A stretch of 64,000 nucleotides of DNA, from positions 40,862,819-40,926,818 of the forward strand of contig OY986439.1 of the NCBI GenBank assembly GCA_963920525.1. The letters run 5' to 3'. The notes below the pieces were generated by a model. It searched no databases. It worked only from the letters and a program-made list of their open reading frames with translations, and was not told the DNA's origin. This DNA comes from Dichetophora obliterata (Eukaryota > Arthropoda > Insecta > Diptera > Sciomyzidae). How positions within the stretch are numbered: position 1 is the first letter of the stretch; every line of letters starts with the position of its first letter. A program made the position numbers and the translations under genes. This document shows, one piece after another, positions 1-9,696 of this stretch.

Positions 1-311
1 TTTAATTTTTGAAACACCAAAACTTTTCGCGATCGTGTTAAAATAAAAATAATGTTTTTTAAAAACATATGCCTTAATTTGTACCTGGTCACCACTCGTT
101 TTGAGAAAATAACACATAATTTTTGTAAAACACACCACGCTTAATATATAAAGAGCTGTCGAACAGCCTTGAAAATAAAAGAAGCCAGCTTCTTCGAAAA
201 CTCCATTTTTGGTTATTTTCAAGTGCAATCATGAATTTCTAATTTTCACCTGAAGTCCACTTTTCAGATATAAAAGAAAAAATAGTGCTCTTTAGACATA
301 TTATAGGGGGA
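1..311. other. AT-rich DNA, nothing recognised
   Basis: No open frame, inverted end or known repeat is visible here. The GGGGTGTT-type motif of the next element begins just after it. Confidence 0.5.
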
Positions 312-759
312 GTGGGGGGTGTTGTAAGACATGGGATGTTGTGAGACACGTCAATATCTGCCATATTGGTAATGCAATAAAGGTTCACAAGAACTGTCAA
401 TTTTTTTTTCTCAACGAGATCTTACTTGTTTTGCGCACTCATCGCAGCAACAGGTGTTCAAAGTGTCTCTACCAATTTTGATTTTTATTCGTGCTCTAAA
501 AAGTTTTTTCTACAATTTGTGTTTATGAAATTTTCTGAAACATTAACAAAGATAAGTGCAGGAAGAAACATTTAAAACGATCCATATTTGATTGCATCAA
601 AACCAACCTATGTTATTTTTTAAAAATATTGTCTGTGGTGGTGACGCAGTGGCCATTAAAAATTTTGAATATGGGGTGTTATAAGACACTCAGTTTTCGA
701 CATTTTCATTTCACATTGGTCGTGTTTTGGAGTTTAATCACGTTGGATCCATTTCAGAT

Positions 760-873
760 AAAGACCTAGATTTGAAGGCAACACCATATAATATCAAAAA
801 GGCATTCAATGATACGGGCATTTTGCTATATGATCCAACTAGATTCACGGCCGAAGATTTAATGGCGTTTTAG
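760..873 (+). pseudogene. pogo/jerky-type transposase C-terminal fragment
   Basis: An open stretch with no start codon of its own encodes NIKKAFNDTGILLYDP followed by TRFTAEDLMAF and a stop. The pattern N-I-x3-F-x3-G-I-x3-(D/N)-P-x2-F-x2-E-D is typical of the region just after the DDE catalytic core in pogo/Tigger/jerky transposases, which cut and paste DNA at TA sites. The upstream catalytic core is absent. A basic stretch KSKRGRKP, encoded near 979-1002 in another frame, could be the displaced tail of the same protein. This is a decayed fragment and cannot make an active enzyme. The family call is by motif recognition only. Confidence 0.45.
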
Positions 874-1025
874 CTAAACGGTTAAGACCAATGCTTTCAT
901 AACGATACTGATGGTTCCTACACATGAAGAGATAACAACATCAGATTCTGGAATCGCTAGCCTTCAAGGCTCCCAAAAATCAAAGCGCGGTCGGAAGCCG
1001 ATTAAAGACATCACATTAAACACTA

Positions 1026-1689
1026 CTGCTTTAAAACTACTGAAAAGTTACTTAAAAGGGAGGTCTCAGAGAGTTAAAATAGGGAATGTATTTTCAGGGA
1101 TCAGGCGAATTAGTAGTAGAGTACCCCAAGGATCATTACTTGGGCCGCTTCTCTTTACAATGTTCTTAAACGACATTTTTTCGGTCTGCAAAGATGTCTC
1201 AATGCACGCGTCTCATTATATGTCTCATTAAAGATTTATGTGAAAGAGTAAACGATGACCTGCTAGAAATCGCCAAATGGGCCAGTGAAAACAACCTCTG
1301 TTTAAACCCCAAAAAATCTCATGTGTTACCTGTTATGAAATATATATACCCATTTACTGAACTGCCTCCTATCTTCTTAATGGAACTAAACTTAGCCTTG
1401 TTAGCAAAGTAACTAATCTCGGTTTTATTATGAATTCTTCACTTACGTGCAAAGCCATATCAACAGTATGGTAAGTAAAATTTATTATTCTTTACTTAAC
1501 CTAAGAAAAACTGCAAAATTTATCCCAACAGAAACGAGAAGAAGACTGATAGTACAATTAGTCGTGCCCAAAATAACCTACTCTGGAGTTCTATATAGCA
1601 AGCTCGATTCGAGGTCATCACATAAGTTATTAGTGGCATATAACAACGCAGCTCGATATGTTTACGGTATCCGAAGGTTTCATCATATA
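1026..1689 (+). pseudogene. Non-LTR retrotransposon reverse transcriptase, first part, frameshifted
   Basis: Several frames encode consecutive pieces of a LINE reverse transcriptase. The first (about 1029-1210) has SYLKGRSQRV and then SRVPQGSLLGPLLFTMFLND, the conserved block before the catalytic YADD motif. The second (about 1230-1320) has DDLLEIAKWASENNLCLNPKKS, the segment after the catalytic motif. The third (from about 1447) has KIYYSLLNLRKT through ARYVYGIRRFHHI. No YADD motif is seen, because the frame breaks near 1200-1230. The fragment lacks endonuclease and ORF1, so it is 5'-truncated. It is cut at 1689 by a mariner and resumes at 2992. The clade was not determined. Confidence 0.8.
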
Positions 1690-2989
1690 AAGGGTGTTTT
1701 TTTAGAGGTTTGTTTTTTGAATAGAGATAAAACTGGCATTTTGTGGTCAAATCTGGCAACTCTAATGTCATTTATGTTCAGTTTGGTTTGCCATTTCATC
1801 ATGAACAGGTTGACAAAAGAACAACGCTTTCAAATCGTGCAAATTTATTTCGAAAATAATGGTTCAGTTCGCGAAGTTTACCGCAAGCTCCGTCCATTTT
1901 ATGGTCGACATAATCGTCCATCAGAGCAATTAATTCGGTTAAACATGGGTCGTTTCGCACTACGTTTACTGTATGTGATAATACGCATCCGTAGAGACGT
2001 CGAACAGTGCGCACCGAAGAAACAATTGCCGTTGTAGACCAAAATGTTGAAGATGACCCGAATGACTCGATTCGCCACCGTGCACAGCAATTGGAGCTTT
2101 GTCCATCAACTTTATGGAAGATTTTGCGCAAAGATCTTGGCTTGCGACTTTACAAGAACCAGCTGTGCAAGAATTAAAGCCGCGAGACCATGCAATGCGT
2201 CGTGATTTTGGTGTATGGGCCGAAAATGAGATTGATCTCGATGCTGATTTTCATCGCAAAATTTTGTTCAGTGATGAGGCTCATTTTTGGTTGAATGGCT
2301 ACGTCAACAAGCAAAATTGCCGCATTTGGAGTGAAGAGAATCCACATGAGACCCTTGAGACGCCATTACATCCACAAAAACTGACTGTTTGGTGTGCTCT
2401 ATGGGCTGGTGGAGTCATTGGGCCATACTTCTTCCGAAATAATGCTGGAGAGTCAGTTACCGTTAATGGAGACCGGTATAGAGTCATGATAACCGACTAT
2501 TTTGTTCCCGAATTGGATGGCATGAATGTGGATGAGTTGTGGTTCCAACAAGACGACGCTACATGCCACACAGCGTACGTCACAATCGATTTATTGAAGG
2601 AAACATTCGATGAGCGCATAATTTCGCGGAATGGACCTGTCAATTGGCCACCAAGATCGTGTGATTTGACACCATTGGATTATTTTCTTTGGAGATATGT
2701 GAAGTCGCTCGTCTACGCCAACAAACCAGAAACGTTAGGGGACTTGGAAGCCAACATCCGTGGCGTTATTGCCGACATACGGCCCCATATGCTCGAAAAA
2801 GTGGTTGAAAATTGGACCTGTAGAATTGGCTTTATTCGAGCCAGCCGTGGCGGCCACATGCCCGAAATCATATTTAAACATTAATGGCATAAAATTATCC
2901 TTCCAATAAAGTTAAATTTATGGACATTAAAACGATTTTCTTGTGTTTTATTTCAATTCGAAGTTCCATACCTCTAAAAAAACACCCTT
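1690..2989 (+). mobile_element. mariner-type transposon, 1300 bp, decayed copy
   Basis: The ends are perfect 20-bp inverted repeats, AAGGGTGTTTTTTTAGAGGT at 1690-1709 and its reverse complement at 2970-2989. They are flanked by TA at 1688-1689 and 2990-2991, the Tc1/mariner target duplication. Removing the element and one TA joins ...CATCATA-TA-TCAACA... and restores the LINE frame across the junction, so the insertion is younger than the LINE. The transposase inside is frameshifted. It belongs to the same family as the intact copy at 30791-32098. Confidence 0.93.
1801..2884 (+). pseudogene. mariner-family transposase, frameshifted
   Basis: The start ATG at 1801 opens MNRLTKEQRFQIVQIYFEN, the N-terminal helix-turn-helix. 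The frame breaks shortly after RPSEQ near 1930. After at least one further shift it resumes near 2100 and reads to the stop at 2882-2884 (ending MPEIIFKH). The catalytic region is recognisable: FSDEAHFW holds the first Asp, WFQQDDATCHTA the second and PPRSCDLTPLDYFLW the third. There are 36 residues between the second and third Asp, as in the intact relative at 30897-31985. This copy cannot make active enzyme because of the frameshifts. Confidence 0.88.
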
Positions 2990-2991
2990 TA

Positions 2992-3558
2992 TCAACACAC
3001 ATTAATCGCGGTTTTGGCTGCTGTATTATAAACTTTCTCAGTGCAAAAAACTGTATTTTCCTTTATGTTCTTATATATTCAAAAAGTCCTAACTATCTAT
3101 TTGAAAAACTTCAGTTCTGCAGGTCCACCAGAAGGCTTTTTTCCTAGTTTCCTCCTTCAAATACAATAAATCTAGTAGACTGTTTTTCATTAGTGCAATT
3201 AGACTTTGGAATACCCTTCCAAATTGTATTAAACGCGTCAGCAACAAAACAACCTTTAAGCGCCTCATCTATGACTGTTCTCCTAACTATTTTTATCTCA
3301 AAATTTCTCATTATTTATTTCTTATATAAACTCTATACTTTAACTTGTCACTTTACCGTCTAATTTTAATTTCTCACAATAAATATACTTATATCATTTA
3401 TTTAACTTTAAATTTTATCTAGCACTAAGTTTTCCTATGAATCTGTTGCTATTTATTAAAAATTGTTACTTTGAGTTTTTGTTGTAATTTATTGTATTGT
3501 TGCATTTAAAAGAGTCAATCTTATATGCTTATATCTTTTATCAATAAACTTAAACTTA
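2992..3558 (+). pseudogene. Non-LTR retrotransposon reverse transcriptase, last part and 3' end
   Basis: This continues the LINE interrupted by the mariner. The frame restored across the junction gives INRGFGCCIINF, then CIFLYVLIYSKSPNYLFEKL and a stop at 3145-3147. After a shift, 3174-3326 encodes SRLFFISAIRLWNTLPNCIK and TTFKRLI, the motif cluster that closes many LINE reverse transcriptases, with a stop at 3327-3329. An AT-rich 3' tail runs to about 3558, where CAATAAACTTAAACTTAAA suggests the original 3' end. It is inactive. Confidence 0.75.
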
Positions 3559-3789
3559 AATTAGCTTTGGCCAAGAATTGACGTTATTGGGTCACTTATT
3601 ATATACGAACAACGGGAAGAGTCAAAAAGTCAAATCGAATCATTTGGCCTAATCAGATTAATACGATTAATTTTGTATCCGTCCTTGGCATCTGTATTTT
3701 AATTTTTTCTCCATTTCAATACAGTTTGCTTATCAAAAAGCCATTTTGTTGCCATTTACATTAATGTCTCACAACACCCCAAAATTTTA

Positions 3790-4342
3790 AAAAATCCAAA
3801 AATTTCATCTACTTTTAAGGCATCAAAAAGTTCTTTAAATTTGTTAACTTAAAAAAATGCAAAAAAGCTACAAAAAACTGATTCCACGAAAAAAAAGTAC
3901 GAAGTTGACTTCCAAAAACAAAACCTGTTTCAGAACACCCTACTTTGCCTTATTGTTTTGTTTTAATTTATGCTATAAAAAATAATTTGTTGATGTTGCC
4001 AAGCTTAATTTTGACATTTTTTAAATAACCTTTTTTTAAAAGACAAGTTAAAATAATTGAGCCAAATAGAACATTTTATTTTACGTACAATCAAAATTAA
4101 ATTTTTGCACATCTGTGTAAGCTAAAAAAATAGAATGATTTCGAAATACTTGCAAAAAACAATATTTATAGTTTTCTTACAATTCGACGCTTGTAATTTA
4201 GAGCTAGATATTTTCAAGAAGCATTTCAACACAATGATTGTTTTGGCACATATTATCGCTGTTGGTAATTTATTTAAAAGTTTTTTTGATTATTTACGAG
4301 TATATTATTTTAGTGCATCAATCAATGCTGAAGATGACTTTA
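3790..4342. other. AT-rich spacer, nothing firm
   Basis: A 78-codon frame at 4135-4371 runs into the left end of the next transposon, shows no recognisable motif and is probably chance. No other structure is seen. Confidence 0.4.
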
Positions 4343-4958
4343 CACTAGATTTACGGACTGAGCCAATTTGACTCATTTGAAATTGCATTTAAATACATAT
4401 GTTGGTTTTTAGTTACGTAATGATATATAGGTAAATATAGGTTATTCCCCTCCGACGACCCCTCATTTCGCATATTTGAATGTGGTATACATATTTTTAC
4501 GGCTATGAGCCAAATTGACTCATTAAATGATTTAGCATTTAATTGCTTTAAGAACATAAAACTTAATGCTTACCTAAAGAAAGTTCTTCTCAGAATTCTA
4601 AAGAAAGCTAATGCTTGAACATTTATGATAAATCTTACCGAGAACACTTCCGGTCCCATGTCGAAAATTCTAACTGTTGACGTACGGAAGTATTGTCAAG
4701 TATGTATATGCAAGCATTATGCAAGAGAAATAGAAGTAAGAGCTTTTGTGCTAAATGCTATAAAAATGTTTGCGGAAAACGTATTTCAAAAACAGAGTTT
4801 ATGTAAAAAAAAAATGTTTTCAATGAAGTTTTAAATAATAAATCTTTTATTTCAATTAGAGGGAACCTTTTTTTCAAAAAGCTTAAATTTTTTTGTATGA
4901 GTCAAATTGGCTCACTTTAGTAAAAAAAGGTATACAATGAACACCCGTAAATCTAGAG
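4343..4958 (+). mobile_element. piggyBac-type transposon, internally deleted, 616 bp
   Basis: The left end is CACTAGATTTACG (13 nt, 4343-4355), spacer GAC, then the 19-nt TGAGCCAATTTGACTCATT (4359-4377). The right end is a 19-nt inverted copy (4896-4914, one mismatch), a spacer of exactly 31 nt (4915-4945), then CGTAAATCTAGAG (4946-4958), which matches the left tip in reverse complement at 12 of 13 positions. The original piggyBac has the same 13-3-19 / 19-31-13 layout. TTAA follows at 4959-4962; the left flank is TTTA, a one-base change. A further copy of the 16-nt core lies at 4507-4522. The interior keeps only the end of a transposase. Confidence 0.85.
4625..4834 (+). pseudogene. piggyBac transposase C-terminal cysteine-rich fragment
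   Basis: The frame encodes KYCQVCICKHYAREIEVR. In the next frame it continues SFCAKCYKNVCGKR. Together these give CxxC, CxxC and a further Cys in the spacing of the zinc-binding cysteine-rich domain that ends piggyBac transposases and binds the element's end repeats. One frameshift separates the halves, and the catalytic domain is missing. Position and strand fit: in piggyBac the gene runs left to right and this domain lies close to the right end. It cannot make a working protein. Confidence 0.7.
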
Positions 4959-4962
4959 TTAA

Positions 4963-5622
4963 TATTAAAAAAATTATGCCATACCATTGAAAACCTCTTT
5001 CTACAGTCATTGATTTTGGCATGAAATTTAAAAAATTTTTAAAAACTTTGTATTAATTATTACTTGATAAAGTCTTTTTAAAATATTGTTATTTATTTTA
5101 AATAGTTACTTGCTCGTTGGCTAAAAGCAAACCTATTAAAATATTTACGACTCCATCGTTAGCGGCCAATATAGAGTTTTTTATTCAAAACTGTACAAAT
5201 TCATGTACAAAAAAGTAGCGGAAGGCCTTAGTCGCTAATGCTTAGTTATTTAAGTTCCAAATTGTACTTTTACTTTAAGAAATGTTTAAAATAAAAAAAA
5301 AATAAAAAAAAATCAGAAAACTTTTAACTTGCGTAGATACGAGAATGTACCCTAAAAAAATTAACATATTTTAAAATAAAGAACACAGCATTAATTATAA
5401 ATATCTTCATTTTTATACAAAATTTAAAAATATTTACAATACCCAGAGATATTTTAATTGCTTTTTTTATTTTTACCAAATATATTTTAATTTTTTTTAA
5501 AGAATTTATTTTAAAAATAAGATTGAAAAATGTTTGGTCAAAGATAAACCAAAGGTACTCAACATATAAATATCAGAATATTAAAAAAATTTTAAATTTT
5601 TGCATTAAAATGAACATATTTA
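4963..5622. other. AT-rich spacer
   Basis: Low-complexity A/T-rich DNA with no gene, paired ends or known repeat recognised. Confidence 0.4.
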
Positions 5623-5863
5623 GGGTATTCACAAGGTATGCTATTATGTCATAATGTCATATTGTCTTAAGATTTTACACTAGTTTGAAAATTTTATTGT
5701 TGCCTTCCATATAAAAAAGTACTAATATATTACAACTCTGAAAGCTACCTTTATAGAATTGTCGTAATCAAACAGCTGTTTTTATTTGCATTTATTCATC
5801 TTGTAAATTTTAGTTGTAAAATTTAAGTACAATATGACATAATAGCACACCTTGTGAATACCC
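5623..5863. mobile_element. MITE, 241 bp, TTA duplication (PIF/Harbinger-like)
   Basis: The inverted ends match over about 30 nt with one mismatch: GGGTATTCACAAGGTATGC from 5623, and its near reverse complement ending GTGAATACCC at 5863. TTA lies on both sides (5620-5622 and 5864-5866), the 3-bp duplication usual for PIF/Harbinger elements. No coding capacity. The tip GGGTATTCACA resembles that of the element at 9697-11299. Confidence 0.8.
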
Positions 5864-5866
5864 TTA

Positions 5867-6199
5867 TTGTGTTAAATTTTTAAAATTTGTTGATTGTTGC
5901 AGTGTTTTAAAGAGCTGAGTGTTATTCAAGTCAATGATTTAATTCCTTGTAGTCAAAGGGAAGGTTACATGAAACTAGATTCAAAATGTAAGTTTCAAAA
6001 TATAATTTTCTTAGTATTTCGAATAAAATTTGTTGGTAAATTTTTATTAGAACATTAGCACAAGTGCTAAAAGATATCAAAAACACATTCAAACTCAACA
6101 GGTGTCAGACTTTTGTTACTTCATGATACACACCAAAAAGCTTTTCTTTCGGCTTTTAATACAACTCTTCTCTTCCCGACAGACTTATATATATATATA
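5867..6199. repeat. AT-rich spacer with a short TA microsatellite
   Basis: Mostly unclassified AT-rich DNA. A TA run starts near 6186 and continues to about 6208, ending in TATATAA just before the leader-like region. Confidence 0.5.
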
Positions 6200-6202
6200 T
6201 AT

Positions 6203-7066
6203 GTATATAATGCATGCTCATTGAGGTGTTCAAATCCAAGCACATCCGCTTGAGAAATTTGTTCACAAAACCGGAAAGTTTAGTTAACATCTCATAGTAA
6301 ATACAAGAATTTCACCCCTTAATAACGAAATTCAACATATCCAAAGCTTTGAAAGATTATTCACAGTGTTGTGCAAAAATATTGTACCATTAAACACGAA
6401 GTAAAGACTCACATTCAACACACTAGCAAATTGAATAACAACAAACAACGCAAATATCATGCGCCGACGTTAACAACGCAAGCATTGACGCCAGCATCGA
6501 CGCATCTAGAGGGTTGTATTTGCGTATCTAAACAATTTTCTCACAACGTATCTAGACGTTAAGCAGCAAACGTCGTCGTTGCGGAAAACGTGCCGGAAAC
6601 ACAAATCAAAAAATTAAGCACGCGATCAACTTATAGCACATAAAAAAAATCTACTTTTGAACAACATCTTGAACATCGTTGTAAAGATAAAATCTTTATT
6701 AATATTAATTTATTATTGTTTTAGTGGAAAAATTCAAATTTCGCGCGCTAATTAAAAGTATAACTATAAAAATAAAAATACACTGTGCTATCTGCAGTAT
6801 TTTTGCATAATGTGTTGTTTTATGAAAATAAAAATCAATTAATTAAGCTTGCGCTCGCGCTTCTTAATTAAACTTGAAAACAAGTGCATAAAAAATAACA
6901 AAACAAAAAGTGCAGACTAAATCAAAAAAAATTTTAATATTTTCTAATTAAAATTAAAGCATTTTTTAATTGAGTGTGGCTTTGGCAAAAACTACAAAAA
7001 AAAATAAACAAGAACTGGAAAATGTCATAATTGTATATTGTGTGCTAAACAATTGTCAACCAAAAC
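6203..7066 (+). promoter_or_regulatory. Possible promoter and 5' leader of a + strand gene
   Basis: A TATATAA sequence at 6204-6210 is followed by about 850 nt of less repetitive, CAA-rich sequence such as is common in fly 5' leaders. It leads to a start codon in good context at 7067 and a consensus splice donor at 7127. Near 6838-6868 TTAATTAAG pairs with CTTAATTAA around a GC-rich loop. A 63-codon frame at 6371-6562 would be an upstream frame at most. The evidence is compositional, and no transcript is known to me. Confidence 0.25.
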
Positions 7067-7126
7067 ATGGAGAGAAATAATTACGAGCAAAATGAAATAA
7101 AAATGTTTATAAGTAACAAGTTAAAG
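7067..7126 (+). CDS. Possible first coding exon (20 codons), product unknown
   Basis: CAAAACATGG at 7061-7070 matches the fly start-site preference for A residues before ATG. The frame reads MERNNYEQNEIKMFISNKLK and ends exactly at AAG|GTATGT, a strong 5' splice site, in phase 0. If real, it is the amino end of a protein whose other exons lie beyond a large intron full of transposons. No domain, signal peptide or homologue is recognised, and no matching acceptor exon was identified. It could equally be a chance match in AT-rich DNA. Confidence 0.22.
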
Positions 7127-7835
7127 GTATGTTAGCTATCATATCGGGGAATTCCACTGTGCAACAGGTTACACAATTTATTGTTCTAAAATAATTGCAT
7201 GCAGATATAATTATAACTATGCACATTTGCTCAGTTAAATAGGAACTGAGTTAGCTCATGAAATATTAAAATAGTTTTTAAATACAATAAGACGAATAGA
7301 TGTAACAAAAATTTCAAATTGAACGAAATCTTCTGTTAAGTAAAAAAATTTGTATCTAGAAGTAGTTTTAAAATTTGAATAGCGAATTGTACACTTTATT
7401 TGGAAAACAAAACGTTGTTAGCGAATTCAGTTAAAATAGTTGCTGTCATCATTTTTCTAAAGCAGATGGAACATACGAAAAAAAAAAAATATAAATTGGC
7501 CATATTAGCCCTTGGAGGGACTTTGAAACATCTGCTATAGATCAATGGTGTTGTGCGTATTATTAAATGTTTGAACCCAAACGACCGAGAATTGGACCTA
7601 CGAATTTTATGCCGATTCCGAACGGCTTATGTTCTCAAGAAACATTGTACATTGTAATTTTGACTCTCTAGGGTATGGCATTGTCTGAAGAGACTGAAGA
7701 CAAATTTAATTCAATTGAAAAAAACATTCTGTCCCTGGGTTGATAAATGACTTTTTTATTTTGGTATACAAACTTAAAAAAAAATTGTACTAAATGAAAA
7801 AAAAGTATTTAATAAATTTTGTTTACTTCGTTTGT
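7127..7835. other. Unclassified DNA downstream of the possible exon
   Basis: No frame, inverted ends or known repeat. It would be intronic if the 7067-7126 exon is real. Confidence 0.35.
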
Positions 7836-8575
7836 AATGCAGATAAGGAGGCGTGGCATGTATAGAAAAGTATATATAGTCTTGATCAGCATCACCTCTT
7901 GAGCCAATTTCGCTAGATCAATCTGTCGACACGATTACAGCCGCAATTTTAAAGCTATCGTATTGAAATTTGGTATATGTGCTTATATTAAAAAACAAAG
8001 AACAAGTTCGAGAACGAGCAAAATCGGATGAAAAACACGCCTTCTTCATCAAACAATAAAATTTCTAAAAACGCCTCCATAATTTTTGCAGTTACTTGGT
8101 ATTGTGCACATAAGCTTTGAAGTAAAATATTCACCATATATTTCAAATTTGTAAAAATAGTATTAAAACCACACCTACCTTTTAAGCAAAGTAACTATAT
8201 GAAATGGATTAAGTCTCTAAAAATTCCGCTAAAATTAATTTAATAAATCAAAATTATGAACATATGCTAAGTATATTAAAATTCACTTTATGTTTAGAAT
8301 TTGGCGTAATTGATATAAACTCGACCAGTCACCCATACGTCATCAAAGTAGCATAACTTTTATAAATTCCACAAATATGTGTGTATTAACAGCATACTTA
8401 ACACATTATATTCCATATCTGAAACGTGTTCTACATTTCAGTTTTCGCAAAATTGGTTACATACCACAACAGTAATCTATACACATTGACGTCATCAAAC
8501 TTTAAAAACATGCATAACTAAGAATATACTGTGCGGGTATCTAAACTTCGACGAAGTCGAAGGTCATTCCTTGTT
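7836..8575. repeat. Interspersed fly repeat, unclassified
   Basis: The block starts near GGAGGCGTGGCATG and runs through CTTGATCAGCATCACCTC to a terminal hairpin, ACTTCGACGAAGTCGAAGG (8547-8565). This mix of a GGCGTGGC box, a TTGATCAGCATCA box and a self-complementary CTTCGNCGAAG tip is a style I recognise from dispersed repeats of flies. A related tip (CCCGACTACGGCGAAGC) occurs near 58839. No coding region. Confidence 0.45.
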
Positions 8576-9474
8576 TGCTTTTATTTAAATTAAAGTGAAT
8601 TTGCTTTAACAATTCAGTTTATAAACCTTGTAACAAAATTACAAAGGTTTTTATTTATTTTTAATTAATCACAAAGTTTTTTAATCACAAAATATAACAC
8701 AAGTGGTCTTATAATATTCATAAAATAAAATCAATAAAATCTATAAAGAATCGTATAAACATAAAGTTTAGAGGTATTTTAATAACTAAAAAAGTGCAAA
8801 TTTCTTTCGTTTCCTTGATATAGAAAGACCACTAATATTTATTAATATGAGGTTCTTCACAGAGGACTTTAGGTCAACCACCCATCCACCCGAAATCGGA
8901 CACAATCCAGACGAACAATTTTTTTTTAAATGTTAGTCAGAACCTTTCTTGAATATGATAATGAAAAAATTTCATGAGAAAATCTTTCAGTTAAGCAATT
9001 CTTCACTTTCAGTCAAATTTTAGAAATTTTTCCTATGATATATTCTTCTGAAATCAATATTGTGGCATTTAATTGACTATATTTCAAAATATTTTTTGCT
9101 TAAATTATTTTAAATAAATTGTTACAATCTGCAGTCTATTTCTGTAATTGGTTTTAATTAAACTTTAAAAATAAAATATTCTTTTAACATTTGCTGCCGA
9201 ATGAAAAGTTGAAAGAATTCCTAAAGCAATTTAATATAAATTGGAGAAAATCTACTCTTTAAATTCATTTTTTATGTATTTTATAGAGAACTAAAATTCA
9301 GAACTAGATAAATTTTTTAATTCTTTTAAATCGTTTGCATACTAAGAGTTCTAAATTCTGTGTTTATTATAGAGTGAAATAAAGTTTACTGAAAACGCTT
9401 TGGAAGCAGGAAAGTAGAAAAAATATAAAATTGTACCAAAAAAGTACAATTGTACCGAAAATATCAACCCTGTT
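8576..9474. other. AT-rich spacer
   Basis: No gene or clear repeat. A short self-complementary stretch around GTACCAAAAAAGTAC (9434-9448) lies next to the tRNA-like core that follows. Confidence 0.35.
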
Positions 9475-9547
9475 CTGTCCTAGTTGGGGTTTGAACCGCG
9501 GTTCTTTAGCTTACGGGCCACGCATTCTACCAGTAGGCTACGGCCAC
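9475..9547 (-). ncRNA. tRNA-like core (A and B boxes), probably SINE-type
   Basis: On the minus strand TAGCCTACTGG (9540-9530) matches a pol III A box and GGTTCAAACCC (9497-9487) a B box, at tRNA-like spacing. The intervening arms do not fold into a clean cloverleaf, so this is not called a tRNA gene. Three other loci in the window share the arrangement with different sequences. Confidence 0.45.
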
Positions 9548-9696
9548 TACGGAGCATACGAAAGTAACTTAACTCTTTGAACAACATCAAGATAGAAAAA
9601 TACTGACTTAAAAATAACATAATTAACTCTTTAAGGTAAAACCATCAAAAAAATAAAGTAACGATATCAAAATTCTAAAAAATGCAATAAGCAATA

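Larger units (their letters stand above)
312..3780. mobile_element. Probable decayed pogo-like DNA transposon, interrupted by a LINE and a mariner
   Basis: The motif GGGGTGTTRTRAGACA occurs at 317-332 and 673-688, with a looser copy at 335-347. Its reverse complement TGTCTCACAACACCCC lies at 3765-3780. This gives inverted repeats around a transposase-like fragment at 760-873. A LINE and a mariner account for most of the DNA between, and 3560-3764 may be the remainder of the host element. The exact ends and target duplication could not be fixed: another related motif, AGAACACCCTAC, lies near 3940-3952. The pogo assignment rests on the protein fragment, so the outer limits are tentative. Confidence 0.35.

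Noticed and set aside
1799..2131. 110-codon minus frame over the first mariner
   Set aside because: It is a shadow of the frameshifted transposase on the + strand.
9475..9547. Functional tRNA gene
   Set aside because: A and B boxes are present but acceptor and anticodon stems do not pair well. Called a tRNA-like core only; the same holds for the three other loci.
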